From the NCBI RefSeq assembly GCF_003703395.1, contig NZ_RDQN01000002.1, positions 248,001 through 312,000 on the forward strand: a DNA stretch of 64,000 nt, in the 5' to 3' direction. Origin of the DNA: Pseudoxanthomonas spadix. GTDB lineage: Bacteria; Pseudomonadota; Gammaproteobacteria; Xanthomonadales; Xanthomonadaceae. The translations under genes were made by a program, and so were the position numbers. Below the pieces are notes generated by a model. The model searched no databases and was not told the origin of the DNA. It saw only the letters and a list, made by a program, of their open reading frames with translations. Below, in pieces: positions 25,480 to 34,729 of the stretch (within the stretch, counting starts at the first letter, position 1; each line of letters starts with the position of its first letter).

Positions 25480-25708
25480 CTTGGGGAACTCCGGTTTTGG
25501 ATTGCATGTGGGGCGGGCGGGCCATTGTACGTCCGCCCGGCGGCCGGCCAACCTTGGCGGATGGTCGCAGGGCGAAAACGCGTCACTCAAAGACGATATT
25601 TCGTCTTCCACCCGGTTCCAGCCGTTGCTTCATGATGAACACCGGGTGTTCACCGGCATGTGACAAGAATGCCGGCCACCGAATGTTTGCCTGTCGAAGA
25701 CCGCGGCC

Positions 25709-26449
25709 ATGACCGTCAGCTCCCCGAACCGATTTCCGCCGCCACCGGCGTTGCCCGAGCGCTGCGCGCTGTTCCTGGATGTGGACGGCACCCTGCTGGA
25801 ATTCCAGGACGATCCCGGCACCGTGGCGCTCCCCAGCGGCGGGCTGGACACGCTCGCAAGGCTGGCCGACCGGCTGGGCGGCGCCCTGGCCGTGGTCAGT
25901 GGCCGGCCACTGGCGACGCTGGACCAGGTCTTCACTCCGCTCCTGTTGCCCGCCGCCGGCATGCACGGCCAGCAGTTGCGCGGCGCACCGGAGGCTCCAC
26001 GGGAGGTCCCTGACGCGCTGGCCGAGCTGCATCGCCAAGCCACCGTGCTGGCCCACCGCTATCCGGGCGTGCGGGTGGAGGACAAGGGTGGTGCCGTCGC
26101 CCTGCACTGGCGCGCCGCACCGCAGGCTGCCGATGCGTTGCAGGCACTGGCCGCGCGCTTTGCCCCGCGGCTGGATGGCTACCGCATCCAGCCCGGCGAC
26201 CAGGTGCTGGAACTGGTCCCGGCCGACGTGGACAAGGGTCGCGCGGTGCGCAGGCTGATGGAACACCCGCCATTTGCCGGGCGCACTCCGGTATTCGTCG
26301 GCGACGACCTCACCGACGAATACGGCTTCGAGGCGGCCAATGCGCTCGGCGGCTGGAGCGTGCTGGTCGGCCGGCGCCCCAACAGCCATGCGATGTATGC
26401 CCTGCCCGACGTCACCGCGGTGCACGCCTGGCTGCAGTCGAACCTTTAG
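25709..26449 (+). CDS. otsB: Trehalose-6-phosphate phosphatase
   Basis: A 246-residue HAD-superfamily phosphatase that frees trehalose from trehalose 6-phosphate. HAD motif I is DVDGTL (nucleophile and acid Asp), motif II is 'AVVSGRP', and motif IV is 'FVGDDLTDEYGF', characteristic of the OtsB branch. It is the first of three genes whose last is otsA. Repeat DNA separates it from the GH15 gene. Trehalose made here would serve osmotic or desiccation protection. Confidence 0.95.
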   Translation: MTVSSPNRFPPPPALPERCALFLDVDGTLLEFQDDPGTVALPSGGLDTLARLADRLGGALAVVSGRPLATLDQVFTPLLLPAAGMHGQQLRGAPEAPREVPDALAELHRQATVLAHRYPGVRVEDKGGAVALHWRAAPQAADALQALAARFAPRLDGYRIQPGDQVLELVPADVDKGRAVRRLMEHPPFAGRTPVFVGDDLTDEYGFEAANALGGWSVLVGRRPNSHAMYALPDVTAVHAWLQSNL

Positions 26450-26453
26450 TGTT

Positions 26454-26600
<147 letters not shown>

Positions 26601-26647
26601 CCACTCTCCCCTTCCCCCGTCCCCGCCGCGACAACCCTGGAGCACGC

Positions 26648-28429
26648 ATGAGCCACCCGAATCTGGACATGGGCGTCATTGGCAACGGCAGTTTCGGTGC
26701 CCTCATCGACAAGCAGGCGCGCGTGGTCTGGAGCTGCATGCCGGCCTTCGATGGCGACCCGGCCTTCTGCAGCCTGCTCTCGCCCAGGGACCAGGCAGGT
26801 GGCGACTTCGCGGTGGAGCTGGAAGACTTTCAATCCAGCGAGCAGCACTACATCACCAACACCGCGATCCTGCGCACCGTGCTGCGCGACACGCATGGCA
26901 ATGCGCTGGAGATCATCGACTTCGCCCCGCGCTGGCGCGAGAACCAGCGCTTCTACCGGCCGGTCAGCATCATTCGCCAGGTGCGCCCGCTCACCGGCAA
27001 CCCGCGTATCCGCGTGCGCGCCCGACCGCTGGCCGACTGGGGCGCGCGCAAGCCCGATTCGACCTGGGGCAGCAACCATATTCGCTGGGTCCTGCCCGAG
27101 TTCACCCTGCGCCTGACCACCGACGTGCCGGTGCGCCTGGTCCGCGAGGAAACCTCGTTCGTCCTGAACCATCAGCTACACCTGGTGCTGGGCGTGGACG
27201 AATCACTGCGCCGCTCGCTGGCCGGTTACGTGCGCGAGGCCGAGGAAAACACCCGCCTGTACTGGACCGAGTGGGTGCGCTACCTGTCGGTCCCGCTGGA
27301 CTGGCAGGACGCGGTGATCCGCAGCGCGATCACGCTCAAGCTGTGCCAGTACGAGGACTCCGGCGGGATCATCGCGGCGATGACCACCTCGATCCCGGAA
27401 GCGGCCAACACTCCGCGCAACTGGGACTACCGCTACTGCTGGCTGCGCGATGCGGCCTTCGTGGTGCGCGCGCTCAACCGGCTGGGCGCCACCCGCACCA
27501 TGGAGCAGTTCCTGGCCTACATCTTCAACATCGCCACCCATGACGGCTCGCTGCAGCCGATGTACGGCATCAACTTTGCCGTGGAGCTGCACGAGGATGA
27601 GATCCCCAGCCTGGCCGGCTACCGCGGCATGGGCCCGGTGCGGCGCGGCAACCTGGCCTGGATCCAGAAGCAGCACGACGTGTACGGCAGTGTGGTGCTG
27701 GCCTCGACCCAGTTGTTCTTCGACCAGCGGCTGGTCGATCCCGGCGATGTGCACACCTTCGAGCGGCTGGAACCCCTGGGCGAGCGCGCCTTCGCCCTCT
27801 ACGACGTGCCCGACGCGGGCCTGTGGGAATTCCGCGGCCGCGCCGAAGTCCATACCTACACCGCGGCGATGTGCTGGGCCGCCTGCGACCGCCTGGCCAA
27901 GATCGCCGCGCGCCTTGACCTGGGCGAACGCGCCGCGCGCTGGCGCGAGCGTGCCGACACCATCCGCAGCCACACGGTCGCACGCGCCTGGCGCCAGGAG
28001 CTGGGTTACTTCAGCGCCTCATTCCAGAGCGACTACCTGGATGCCTCGTTGCTGCTGCTGGCCGACATCGGCTTGGTCGCCGCCGACGATCCCAAGTTCA
28101 TCGCCACCGTCGAGGCCATCGGCAACACGTTGAAGAAGGGCGATGCGCTGTTCCGCTACGTGGCGCCCGATGACTTTGGCGAGCCGGAAACCAGCTTCAC
28201 CATCTGCACCTTCTGGTACATCGATGCGCTGGCCGCCATCGGCCGCACCGAGGAGGCGCGCGGCATGTTCGAACGCATCCTGGCGCGCCGCAATCACCTG
28301 GGTCTGCTCTCGGAGGACCTGGCCTTCGACGACGGCGAGGCCTGGGGCAACTTCCCGCAGACCTACTCGCACGTGGGCCTGATCATCGCCGCCATGCGCC
28401 TGTCGCGCTCCTGGCAGGAGGCCTCATGA
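26648..28429 (+). CDS. Glycoside hydrolase family 15 protein (glucoamylase/trehalase-like)
   Basis: A 593-residue cytoplasmic protein with no signal peptide. The N-terminal beta-sandwich begins 'MSHPNLDMGVIGNGSFGALI'; the (alpha/alpha)6 barrel has the family motif NWDYRYCWLRD at 258-268 (general-acid region) and near the end 'GEAWGNFPQTYSHVGLI', where GH15 enzymes carry the catalytic base. GH15 contains glucoamylases, glucodextranases and some bacterial trehalases. Its place between otsB and otsA, with a four-base ATGA overlap to otsA, suggests that it acts on trehalose or a related glucan (inference). ATG 26648 is used; frames further upstream read the microsatellite. Confidence 0.9.
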   Translation: MSHPNLDMGVIGNGSFGALIDKQARVVWSCMPAFDGDPAFCSLLSPRDQAGGDFAVELEDFQSSEQHYITNTAILRTVLRDTHGNALEIIDFAPRWRENQRFYRPVSIIRQVRPLTGNPRIRVRARPLADWGARKPDSTWGSNHIRWVLPEFTLRLTTDVPVRLVREETSFVLNHQLHLVLGVDESLRRSLAGYVREAEENTRLYWTEWVRYLSVPLDWQDAVIRSAITLKLCQYEDSGGIIAAMTTSIPEAANTPRNWDYRYCWLRDAAFVVRALNRLGATRTMEQFLAYIFNIATHDGSLQPMYGINFAVELHEDEIPSLAGYRGMGPVRRGNLAWIQKQHDVYGSVVLASTQLFFDQRLVDPGDVHTFERLEPLGERAFALYDVPDAGLWEFRGRAEVHTYTAAMCWAACDRLAKIAARLDLGERAARWRERADTIRSHTVARAWRQELGYFSASFQSDYLDASLLLLADIGLVAADDPKFIATVEAIGNTLKKGDALFRYVAPDDFGEPETSFTICTFWYIDALAAIGRTEEARGMFERILARRNHLGLLSEDLAFDDGEAWGNFPQTYSHVGLIIAAMRLSRSWQEAS

Positions 28430-29793
28430 GCCGCCTGGTGGTCGTCTCCAACCGGGTCGCCCTGCCCGGCCAGCCGCAGACCGGCGGTCTGGCCACCGGC
28501 CTGCGCGCGGCATTGAAGGAACGCGGCGGGCTGTGGTTCGGCTGGAGCGGCAAGGTCACCCGCCAGGACAGCGGCACCCTGCACGAGCAGGTCGACGGCC
28601 AGATCACCTTCGTCACCATGGACCTCAACCGCGCCGACCACGATGCCTACTACACCGGCTTCGCCAACCGCGCGCTGTGGCCACTGCTGCATTTCCGTCT
28701 TGATCTGGTGGACTACGACCGCAGCAAGCGCGAGGGCTACCACCGGGTCAATGCCCTGTTTGCCGACAAGCTGGCGCCGCTGCTGAAGGACAGCGATACG
28801 GTCTGGATCCATGACTACCACCTGATCCCGCTGGGCGCACGACTGCGCGAACGCGGGATCGGCTGCAGGATCGGTTTCTTCCTGCACACCCCGATGCCCT
28901 CGGCCGACCTGCTGGCCGCGCTGCCGGACCATCAGCGCTTCTTCAGCACGATGTATGCCTACGACCTGATCGGCTTCCACACCCGACGCGATGTGGAGCG
29001 CTTCCAGGCCTATGTGCGCCTGTATGGCGGCGGCAAGGTGCTCGGTGGCGACCTGGTCGAGGCACCGGACGGACGCCGCGTGCAGACCGGCGGTTTCCCG
29101 ATCAGCATCGATACCGGCTTCATCGCCCAGCAAGCCAGGGCCGCGATCAACAAGCCGGCCGTGCGCGAGCTGCGCGACAGCCTGCGCGGGCGACAGCTGG
29201 CCATCGGCGTGGACCGGCTGGATTATTCAAAGGGCCTGCCCGAGCGCTTTGCCGGCTTCGAGCGTTATCTCAAGCGGTACAAGGAGCAGCGCGGCAGCCT
29301 GACCTTCCTGCAGATCGCGCCGGTCTCGCGCGGCGAGGTGGCCGAATACCAGATGTTGCGCAGCCAGCTGGAGCAGATCGCCGGCCACGTCAACGGCACC
29401 TACGCCGAAGCCGACTGGACCCCGATCCGCTACGTCAACCAGAACTACACCCACGCCACGCTCACCGGCTTCTTCCGCGCCGCCAGCATCGGCCTGGTCA
29501 CGCCCCTGCGCGACGGCATGAACCTGGTCGCCAAGGAATACATCGCCGCCCAGGATCCGGAAGACCCGGGCGTGCTGGTGCTCTCGCTGCTGGCCGGCGC
29601 GGCCGGCGAGTTGACCCAGGCCCTGATCGTCAACCCGCACGACCTGGACGGGGTGGCCGACGCCATCGCCACCGCCGCGGCGATGCCCAGGCCGCAGCGC
29701 ATCGAGCGCTGGCGGGCGATGTTCGAGCACCTGCAAAAACACGACATCGCCGAGTGGCGACAGAACTACCTCAAGGCGCTGGAAGCGGTGTGA
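28426..29793 (+). CDS. otsA: Trehalose-6-phosphate synthase
   Basis: A 455-residue GT20 glycosyltransferase that joins UDP-glucose and glucose 6-phosphate. Visible family features are the N-terminal '[12 protein letters not shown]' with the glycine loop '[11 protein letters not shown]', '[11 protein letters not shown]', 'FFLHTPMPS', the nucleotide-sugar site '[14 protein letters not shown]', and '[16 protein letters not shown]'. Its start codon overlaps the GH15 stop, so the two are translationally coupled. With otsB it completes the OtsA-OtsB pathway. Confidence 0.96.
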   Translation: MSRLVVVSNRVALPGQPQTGGLATGLRAALKERGGLWFGWSGKVTRQDSGTLHEQVDGQITFVTMDLNRADHDAYYTGFANRALWPLLHFRLDLVDYDRSKREGYHRVNALFADKLAPLLKDSDTVWIHDYHLIPLGARLRERGIGCRIGFFLHTPMPSADLLAALPDHQRFFSTMYAYDLIGFHTRRDVERFQAYVRLYGGGKVLGGDLVEAPDGRRVQTGGFPISIDTGFIAQQARAAINKPAVRELRDSLRGRQLAIGVDRLDYSKGLPERFAGFERYLKRYKEQRGSLTFLQIAPVSRGEVAEYQMLRSQLEQIAGHVNGTYAEADWTPIRYVNQNYTHATLTGFFRAASIGLVTPLRDGMNLVAKEYIAAQDPEDPGVLVLSLLAGAAGELTQALIVNPHDLDGVADAIATAAAMPRPQRIERWRAMFEHLQKHDIAEWRQNYLKALEAV

Positions 29794-30160
29794 CCGCAGG
29801 CTTGCTGCAACTGTCCCGCCAGGATTTTCCCGCCCGCCCGCCGCGCCACATGCACCGGCTTCCATCGCCTGACAACCGATGCATCGTGTGCGCAAATGCC
29901 AACGCCGGGAGGGGTCTAGGATGAATTCGCCACGGCCACAAACCGACCGCGTCAGCGTGAAGAAATCCGCCAGGATTTAACGTTTCTCTACGTCGCCATT
30001 GGCGATGCGGCGGGCACCGCCTACAACAAGATGAAGCGCGGCTGGGGGTCAGCCTGAATGCTGACCCGAGTGCGGGCAAGTGTTCATCTTCCGCTTCCTA
30101 TGGTTGCGCCGTCCCGCCATCGAGGCGGGCCGCAACTCACAAGAACGAAGAGGTAAACCC
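29794..30160. other. 367-base gap with a hairpin, upstream of the OmpW-like gene
   Basis: No credible gene. A perfect hairpin GGGTCAGC/GCTGACCC with a six-base loop is at 30046-30067, about 94 bases before the OmpW-like start. It has no T-run on either strand. It could be an operator or a leader structure, but I can attach no regulator to it. Confidence 0.5.
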
Positions 30161-30853
30161 ATGAAGATTCGCCTGTTTGGCCTGGCCCTGGTGCCGCTGC
30201 TCGCCGCTCCCCCCGTGTTTGCACAGGACGCCGTCGCCGCGGCGACCGACAACGATGGCAGCCCGCGCGGGGTGGCCACCAACAGCACCACCGGCGGCGA
30301 CGCCGATGCCGCCTACAAGCGCTGGGCCGTGGTTGGCAGTGCCACGGTGCTGCAGCCGTCCTCGCGCCCGTTGGATGGCTCGAGCCTGGACGTGGACGGC
30401 GACACCGCCCCGACCATCAGCGCCAGCTGGTACGCCACGCCCAACATCGCGGTGGAGCTGTGGGGCGCGGCCGACAAGTTCAAGCACGACGTCAGCGACA
30501 ACGCCGGCAAGGTCGGCCGTGTCGACCAGCTGCCGCTGGCGATCAGCGGTCAGTATCACTTCGGCACGCCGGACCAGGTGTTCCGTCCGTTCGTGGGCTT
30601 GGGCTATTACCAGTCCAATTTCAGTAACGAAACGCTGGGCAGTGTGCCGGGCGCACACGTCGGGGTGGAGGACGCCAAGGGCGCCATCGGCACCGTGGGC
30701 CTGGACATGAACATCAACCCGACCTGGTTCGCCCGTGTCGATGCGCGCTACCTGGATGGGTCGCCGGAGCTGACCGTCAACGGCAGCGGCACCGGCGAGG
30801 AGTTGGACCTGAGTCCGTGGACCGTGGGCGTGGGCATCGGCGCCCGCTTCTAA
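30161..30853 (+). CDS. OmpW-family outer-membrane protein
   Basis: A 230-residue protein with a signal peptide ('FGLALVPLLAAPPVFAQ') and the OmpW pattern: 'ISASWYATPNIAVELWGAA', 'PLAISGQYHFG', 'FRPFVGLGYYQSNFS', 'NPTWFARVDARYLDG' and the terminal 'GVGIGARF'. OmpW proteins are eight-stranded barrels with a hydrophobic lateral channel for small apolar compounds. ATG 30161 has AAGAGG at 30148-30153. It is a single-gene unit with its own terminator. Confidence 0.88.
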   Translation: MKIRLFGLALVPLLAAPPVFAQDAVAAATDNDGSPRGVATNSTTGGDADAAYKRWAVVGSATVLQPSSRPLDGSSLDVDGDTAPTISASWYATPNIAVELWGAADKFKHDVSDNAGKVGRVDQLPLAISGQYHFGTPDQVFRPFVGLGYYQSNFSNETLGSVPGAHVGVEDAKGAIGTVGLDMNINPTWFARVDARYLDGSPELTVNGSGTGEELDLSPWTVGVGIGARF

Positions 30854-30900
30854 ACGAAGCGCCCGCCGCGCGGCCATGCATCGGTGGCCATGCCTGATCG

Positions 30901-30933
30901 AAGCGACGGACCTTGCCGGTCCGTCGCTTTTTT
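30901..30933 (+). terminator. Strong intrinsic terminator after the OmpW-like gene
   Basis: A 12-bp perfect stem AAGCGACGGACC/GGTCCGTCGCTT, five-base loop and six T's. Confidence 0.92.
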
Positions 30934-31028
30934 CATGCATGCAGCAAGCACCGCAACCCGTTGTGCTCACCGCACCTTCGCACCGGCGTGGTCAGCATCG
31001 TGGCCCAACACTTCATCAGGAGCACCGC

Positions 31029-31331
31029 ATGCCCACCGTCCGCCTGCGCGTCACCGGCACCGACGACGCCACCCTGGCATTGACCCACGCGCTGGAAGCC
31101 ATCGAAGGCATCGAGCACGTCGAGGAGATCGAAGACCTGATGCCGCACATGGACGACGACGATTCCAGTTCGGCCGGCCTCAGCGATGATGCTGCGCCGG
31201 GCTTTTCGGTAATCGAGGTCGAGGCGCCCAACGAGGAAGGCGTGCGCCGCGTGCACGAGGTGGTCGAGCGCATCGCCCGCGCCACTGACAGCGCGATCGA
31301 GATCCTCAACGACCAAGACGACCAGATCTGA
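31029..31331 (+). CDS. Small acidic hypothetical protein
   Basis: A 100-residue soluble protein. ATG 31029 has AGGAG at 31018-31022. It has an alpha/beta look: 'MPTVRLRVTGTDDATLALTH' then 'AIEGIEHVEEIEDLMP', a very acidic loop with four Asp in a row, and 'GFSVIEVEAPNEEGVRRVHE' with the C-terminal helix 'VVERIARATDSAIEIL'. The layout (two strand-helix units) resembles small ferredoxin-like/ACT-like folds, but I recognise no family. It is convergent with the broken gene at 31336. Confidence 0.75.
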   Translation: MPTVRLRVTGTDDATLALTHALEAIEGIEHVEEIEDLMPHMDDDDSSSAGLSDDAAPGFSVIEVEAPNEEGVRRVHEVVERIARATDSAIEILNDQDDQI

Positions 31332-31335
31332 TCGC

Positions 31336-31678
31336 TCAAGGCCTGCGCGGCAGCCGCCAGCGCAAGCCCCAGGCCGTGGCCAGGCCATGGCCCAGCAGCA
31401 GGCCGTCCCAGCAGCACGGCCAGCGTGCCGGTGCACAGACCCGCAACCAGGCCGCAGAGCGCATGCGCCAGGGCGTCGGGCCACCAGTGCCCGGTCAGCG
31501 CCATGCTGGCCACCAACACCTCGGCCGACCCCAGCATCACCCAGGACCCAGGCGTTGAGCCGCACCAGCCGGCGACGAGCCCTGCCCTGGCGCGAGCGCA
31601 GGGACAGCCACAGCGGCAGCAGCAGCACCCAGGCCACCAGCACCAGCATGAGGACCCCAACACGATCAGCAGCGGCAT
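31336..31678 (-). pseudogene. Frameshifted small integral-membrane protein
   Basis: No single frame makes a sensible protein, but three frames read in turn do: 'MPLLIVLG', then 'VLMLVLVAWVLLLPLWL' and 'RRRLVRLNAWVLG', then 'VMLGSAEVLVASMALTGHWW' and 'ALCGLVAGLCTGTLAVLLG', then 'GLLLGHGLATAWGLRWRLP' to a TGA at 31336-31338. Crossing points are near G-runs (about 31653 and 31555) and near 31405. Either the gene has decayed or the sequence has indel errors. The product would have been a protein of about 115 residues with four membrane segments; the family is not recognised. Confidence 0.4.
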
Positions 31679-31827
31679 GGCGTGGAGCTCCCCGCGCGAG
31701 CAAGGGCCCGCATCGGATCATGGCGGCACCTGTGCGCGGTGACGATGGCCCGCTCGCCGCCACGACTGGCGCCTTGCAGCGGCTGCGCTACCCTTGCACC
31801 TCTTTTTTCCAGTTTCCGGTGCACGCC

Positions 31828-32310
31828 ATGCCGTCCTTCGACGTCGTTTCCGAGGTCAACCGCCACGAACTCACCAATGCGGTGGACCAGGCCAACCGCG
31901 AGCTGTCCACCCGCTTCGACTTCAAGGGCGTGGACGCCAGGTTCGTGCTGGAAGAGGACACCATCAATCAGTCCGCGCCCAGCGATTTCCAGCTCAAGCA
32001 GATGGAGGACATCCTGCGTGCGCGCCTGATCGCCCGCGGCATCGATGCGCGCTGCCTGGAATTTGGCGAGGTCGAAACCAACCTGGCCGGCGCCCGCCAG
32101 AAGATCACGGTCAAGCAGGGCATCGAACAGAAGCTGGCCAAGCAGATCGCCGCCACGATCAAGCAGGCCAAGCTCAAGGTCGACACCCAGATCAACGGCG
32201 ACAAGCTGCGGGTCAACGGCAAGAAGCGCGACGACCTGCAGGACGCCATCGCGCTGTTGAAGAAGCAGCAGTTCGAACAGCCGCTGCAGTTCGACAACTT
32301 CCGCGACTGA
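31828..32310 (+). CDS. yajQ: YajQ-family nucleotide-binding protein
   Basis: A 160-residue cytoplasmic protein that matches the family throughout: 'MPSFDVVSEVNRHELTNAVD', 'ELSTRFDFKGVDA', 'KQGIEQKLAKQIAATIKQAK' and the end 'QFDNFRD'. Family knowledge: YajQ has two ferredoxin-like domains, and in Xanthomonas a member binds cyclic di-GMP and works with a LysR regulator on virulence genes. The ATG at 31828 gives the canonical N-terminus. Confidence 0.96.
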   Translation: MPSFDVVSEVNRHELTNAVDQANRELSTRFDFKGVDARFVLEEDTINQSAPSDFQLKQMEDILRARLIARGIDARCLEFGEVETNLAGARQKITVKQGIEQKLAKQIAATIKQAKLKVDTQINGDKLRVNGKKRDDLQDAIALLKKQQFEQPLQFDNFRD

Positions 32311-32332
32311 AAACCGCGGGAGGCCGGCGGAG

Positions 32333-33502
32333 TCAGCCGGGAAGCAGGCCTGCGTCACGCGCCCGGCGCAGCTTGGCGTAGAGCGTGGTGCGCGAGATGC
32401 CCAGCTGGCGTGCGGTGGCGGCGATGTTGCCGTCGCGCTCGCCCAGCGCCTGGACGATGGCCCGCAGCGTGTGTTCCTGCAGATCGCCGTCGCCGGGCGC
32501 CGGTCCGACCGCGCGCGCTGGCGCGGGCACGCTCGGATGCGCCTGCAGGCGCGCAGCCGCGGCCACGCCGCGCAGCGGCGCGCGCAGGTGCTGCACCCAC
32601 AGGTGACTGCCGTCGGCGCGAGCCAGCCGCTGCGCGTGATGCGCCGGCTGCAGCAGGCGACGCTGCTGCGCGGGCAAGGCGTCCTCGAAGAGCTGCTCCA
32701 GCGTCCAGGTGGACACCGCGCCCTGCACAGGCAGGCCCAGCATGCGTCGCGCCACCCGGCTGGCGGCCCGCAGGCCGCCGTCCTCGTCGACCGCCAGCAT
32801 CCCGGCCAGCGGCGTGGCCAGCCAGCGTGGATCGTGCTGGACTGCCAGCAGATGGCAATGGCGCAACGTGGCAAACAGCCGATGTTCGGCCGACAGCGAG
32901 GCCCGGCGGAAATGCTCCTGCAGCAGCCCGGCATCGCGCTGGCCGCGCCCGGTGATGTCCAGCGCGCCGATCACCTGGCCTTCGGTGCCCCACAGCGGCA
33001 CCGACAGGCAGAAGATCTGCGCGAATGCACGCAGGTAGTGCTGGTTGCCCTGCACGGTTGCCTCGCGACCATCGCTGAGCACACAGCTGGGCGCAGTGGT
33101 GCCGATGTCGCATTCGGCCATGCGCCGACCAGCGACGATCGGTCGCAGGACCGCGTCATCGCAGGACGGGCTGTGCCGGGCGTGCACGATCACACCCTGG
33201 GGATTGGCGCAGAAGATGGTCCACGTCGGGCCCCCGAAGGCGCTCCACAGCTGCTCGATTTCCTCATGCACGGATTGGTAAAGACGACGGTCGTCCGGCT
33301 GCTCGCGCACGTTGTGCGGGCGCTGCGCGATGTCGTACTGCGGCGCCTGCCAGGGCTGCACGCCGGCCCGGCGCGAACGCTCCCAGGAGCGCGACAGGCC
33401 ATCGGGAAGCAGGGCCTCCGGCAGCGGTTCGCCCTGCGCAAACCGGGTACGGGCCACATCGAGCTGCTGTTGCTGCATCAGCGGAAACATGGACATCGGC
33501 AC
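32333..33502 (-). CDS. GAF/Fis-HTH transcription regulator lacking the AAA+ domain (AcoR-related)
   Basis: A 389-residue regulator. The N-terminal 'GLSRSWERSRRAGVQPW' and GAF-type sensor ('GPTWTIFCANPQGVIVHARH', 'AECDIGTTAPSCVLSDGR') are those of AcoR-type sigma-54 activators, and the C-terminus is a Fis helix-turn-helix ('NIAATARQLGISRTTLYAKL'). The AAA+ ATPase domain with GAFTGA loop that normally lies between them is absent, so it cannot remodel sigma-54 itself. It lies 85 bases downstream of the alcohol dehydrogenase on the same strand. It probably senses an aromatic alcohol, aldehyde or ketone and may bind the palindrome at 36302 (inference). Confidence 0.85.
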   Translation of the reverse strand: MPMSMFPLMQQQQLDVARTRFAQGEPLPEALLPDGLSRSWERSRRAGVQPWQAPQYDIAQRPHNVREQPDDRRLYQSVHEEIEQLWSAFGGPTWTIFCANPQGVIVHARHSPSCDDAVLRPIVAGRRMAECDIGTTAPSCVLSDGREATVQGNQHYLRAFAQIFCLSVPLWGTEGQVIGALDITGRGQRDAGLLQEHFRRASLSAEHRLFATLRHCHLLAVQHDPRWLATPLAGMLAVDEDGGLRAASRVARRMLGLPVQGAVSTWTLEQLFEDALPAQQRRLLQPAHHAQRLARADGSHLWVQHLRAPLRGVAAAARLQAHPSVPAPARAVGPAPGDGDLQEHTLRAIVQALGERDGNIAATARQLGISRTTLYAKLRRARDAGLLPG

Positions 33503-33587
33503 CGGCCCTTCGCCGTTTCACCGACTGCGAAGGATACGCTGCAACGCCTCAATCAACCGGTCGTCGAATCAACGTGCTGGGCTTTCC

Positions 33588-34712
33588 TTACTGCGGCATG
33601 CGCAGCACCGCCTTGAGGGTCAGGCCCTTGGTGCTGTCTTCTGCGGCCTGGTTGATCTGGTCCAGCGGATAGAACTTGACCAGCTTGTCGAATGGAAACC
33701 GGCCCTGCTGGTACAGCTGCACCAGCTGCGGGATGAACACCTGCGGCACGCTGTCGCCTTCGACGATGCCGCGGATGCTGCGTCCGCCCAGCAACAGGTT
33801 GTTGACGTCGAACTCGGCTTTGGTCCCAAGCTTGGGCGCGCCGACCACGCCGATGCAGCCCATCGAGCCCAGTGCCTCGATGCCCTGCGCCAGTACTTCC
33901 GGACGGCCGGTGGATTCAAGCGCGAAATCCGCGCCGCCGCAGATGGCGCGCACGGTTTCGACGATGTCCTGCTCGCCGCTGTTGATCACGTGGGTGGCGC
34001 CCAGCTCGGTGGCCAGCTCCAGGCGCGAGGCCACCACGTCCACCGCGATGATCGTGGTCGCGCCGGCCACGCGCGCGGCCAGCACCGCGCTCAGACCCAC
34101 CGCGCCGGCACCGAGGCTGACGAAACTGCTGCCCGGGCCGACTTTCAGCGAATTGATCACCGCGCCGGCACCGGTCTGGATCCCGCAGCCCAGCGGCCCG
34201 AGCAGTTCCAGCGGCGCATCGGCCGGGACCTTGACCGCGTTGTTCTCGCGGCTCAGGGCATAGCTGGCAAACGAGGACTGGGCGAAGAAATGATCGTGCA
34301 GCGGCGCGCCGGACGAATCGGTGATGGCGGTGTTGCCCTGTAGGTCGCTGCCGCCGAAGTTCAGGCCGAAGAAATCCTTGCAGTACGCGCCATGGCCGCT
34401 GTCGCAATGATGGCAATGACCGCAGGCGCCATAGGTGAGCACGACATGGTCACCGACCTTGAGATCCTTGACGTTGGGGCCAAGTGCCTCGACCACGCCG
34501 GCGCCTTCGTGGCCCAGCACCGCCGGCAGCGGCACCGGGTAGTACTGGTCGCGCACGATCAGGTCGGTGTGGCACAGGCCGGTGGCGACCACGCGCACCA
34601 GCACCTCATCACCCTGCGGCGCGCGCAGCCGGGCCTGTTCGATGGTGAACGGCGCGCCCTGCGAGCGGACGACGGCGGCGGTAATCTCGCGGATGTTCAC
34701 TTCTGCATTCAT
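33588..34712 (-). CDS. Zinc-dependent aryl/benzyl alcohol dehydrogenase
   Basis: A 374-residue class III-type medium-chain dehydrogenase. Catalytic zinc ligands lie in 'GLCHTDLIVRD' and 'LGHEGAGVVE', the structural zinc in 'ACGHCHHCDSGHGAYC', and the NAD site in 'SLGAGAVGLSAVLAARVAG'. It resembles the XylB/AreB benzyl alcohol dehydrogenases more than formaldehyde dehydrogenase. ATG 34712 gives 'MNAEVNIREITAAVVRS'. It lies 17 bases after the aldehyde dehydrogenase, so the pair would oxidise an aryl alcohol to the acid; with the ben genes this suggests benzyl alcohol to benzoate. Confidence 0.88.
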   Translation of the reverse strand: MNAEVNIREITAAVVRSQGAPFTIEQARLRAPQGDEVLVRVVATGLCHTDLIVRDQYYPVPLPAVLGHEGAGVVEALGPNVKDLKVGDHVVLTYGACGHCHHCDSGHGAYCKDFFGLNFGGSDLQGNTAITDSSGAPLHDHFFAQSSFASYALSRENNAVKVPADAPLELLGPLGCGIQTGAGAVINSLKVGPGSSFVSLGAGAVGLSAVLAARVAGATTIIAVDVVASRLELATELGATHVINSGEQDIVETVRAICGGADFALESTGRPEVLAQGIEALGSMGCIGVVGAPKLGTKAEFDVNNLLLGGRSIRGIVEGDSVPQVFIPQLVQLYQQGRFPFDKLVKFYPLDQINQAAEDSTKGLTLKAVLRMPQ

Positions 34713-34729
34713 GGGTATGTTCCTTCGGA

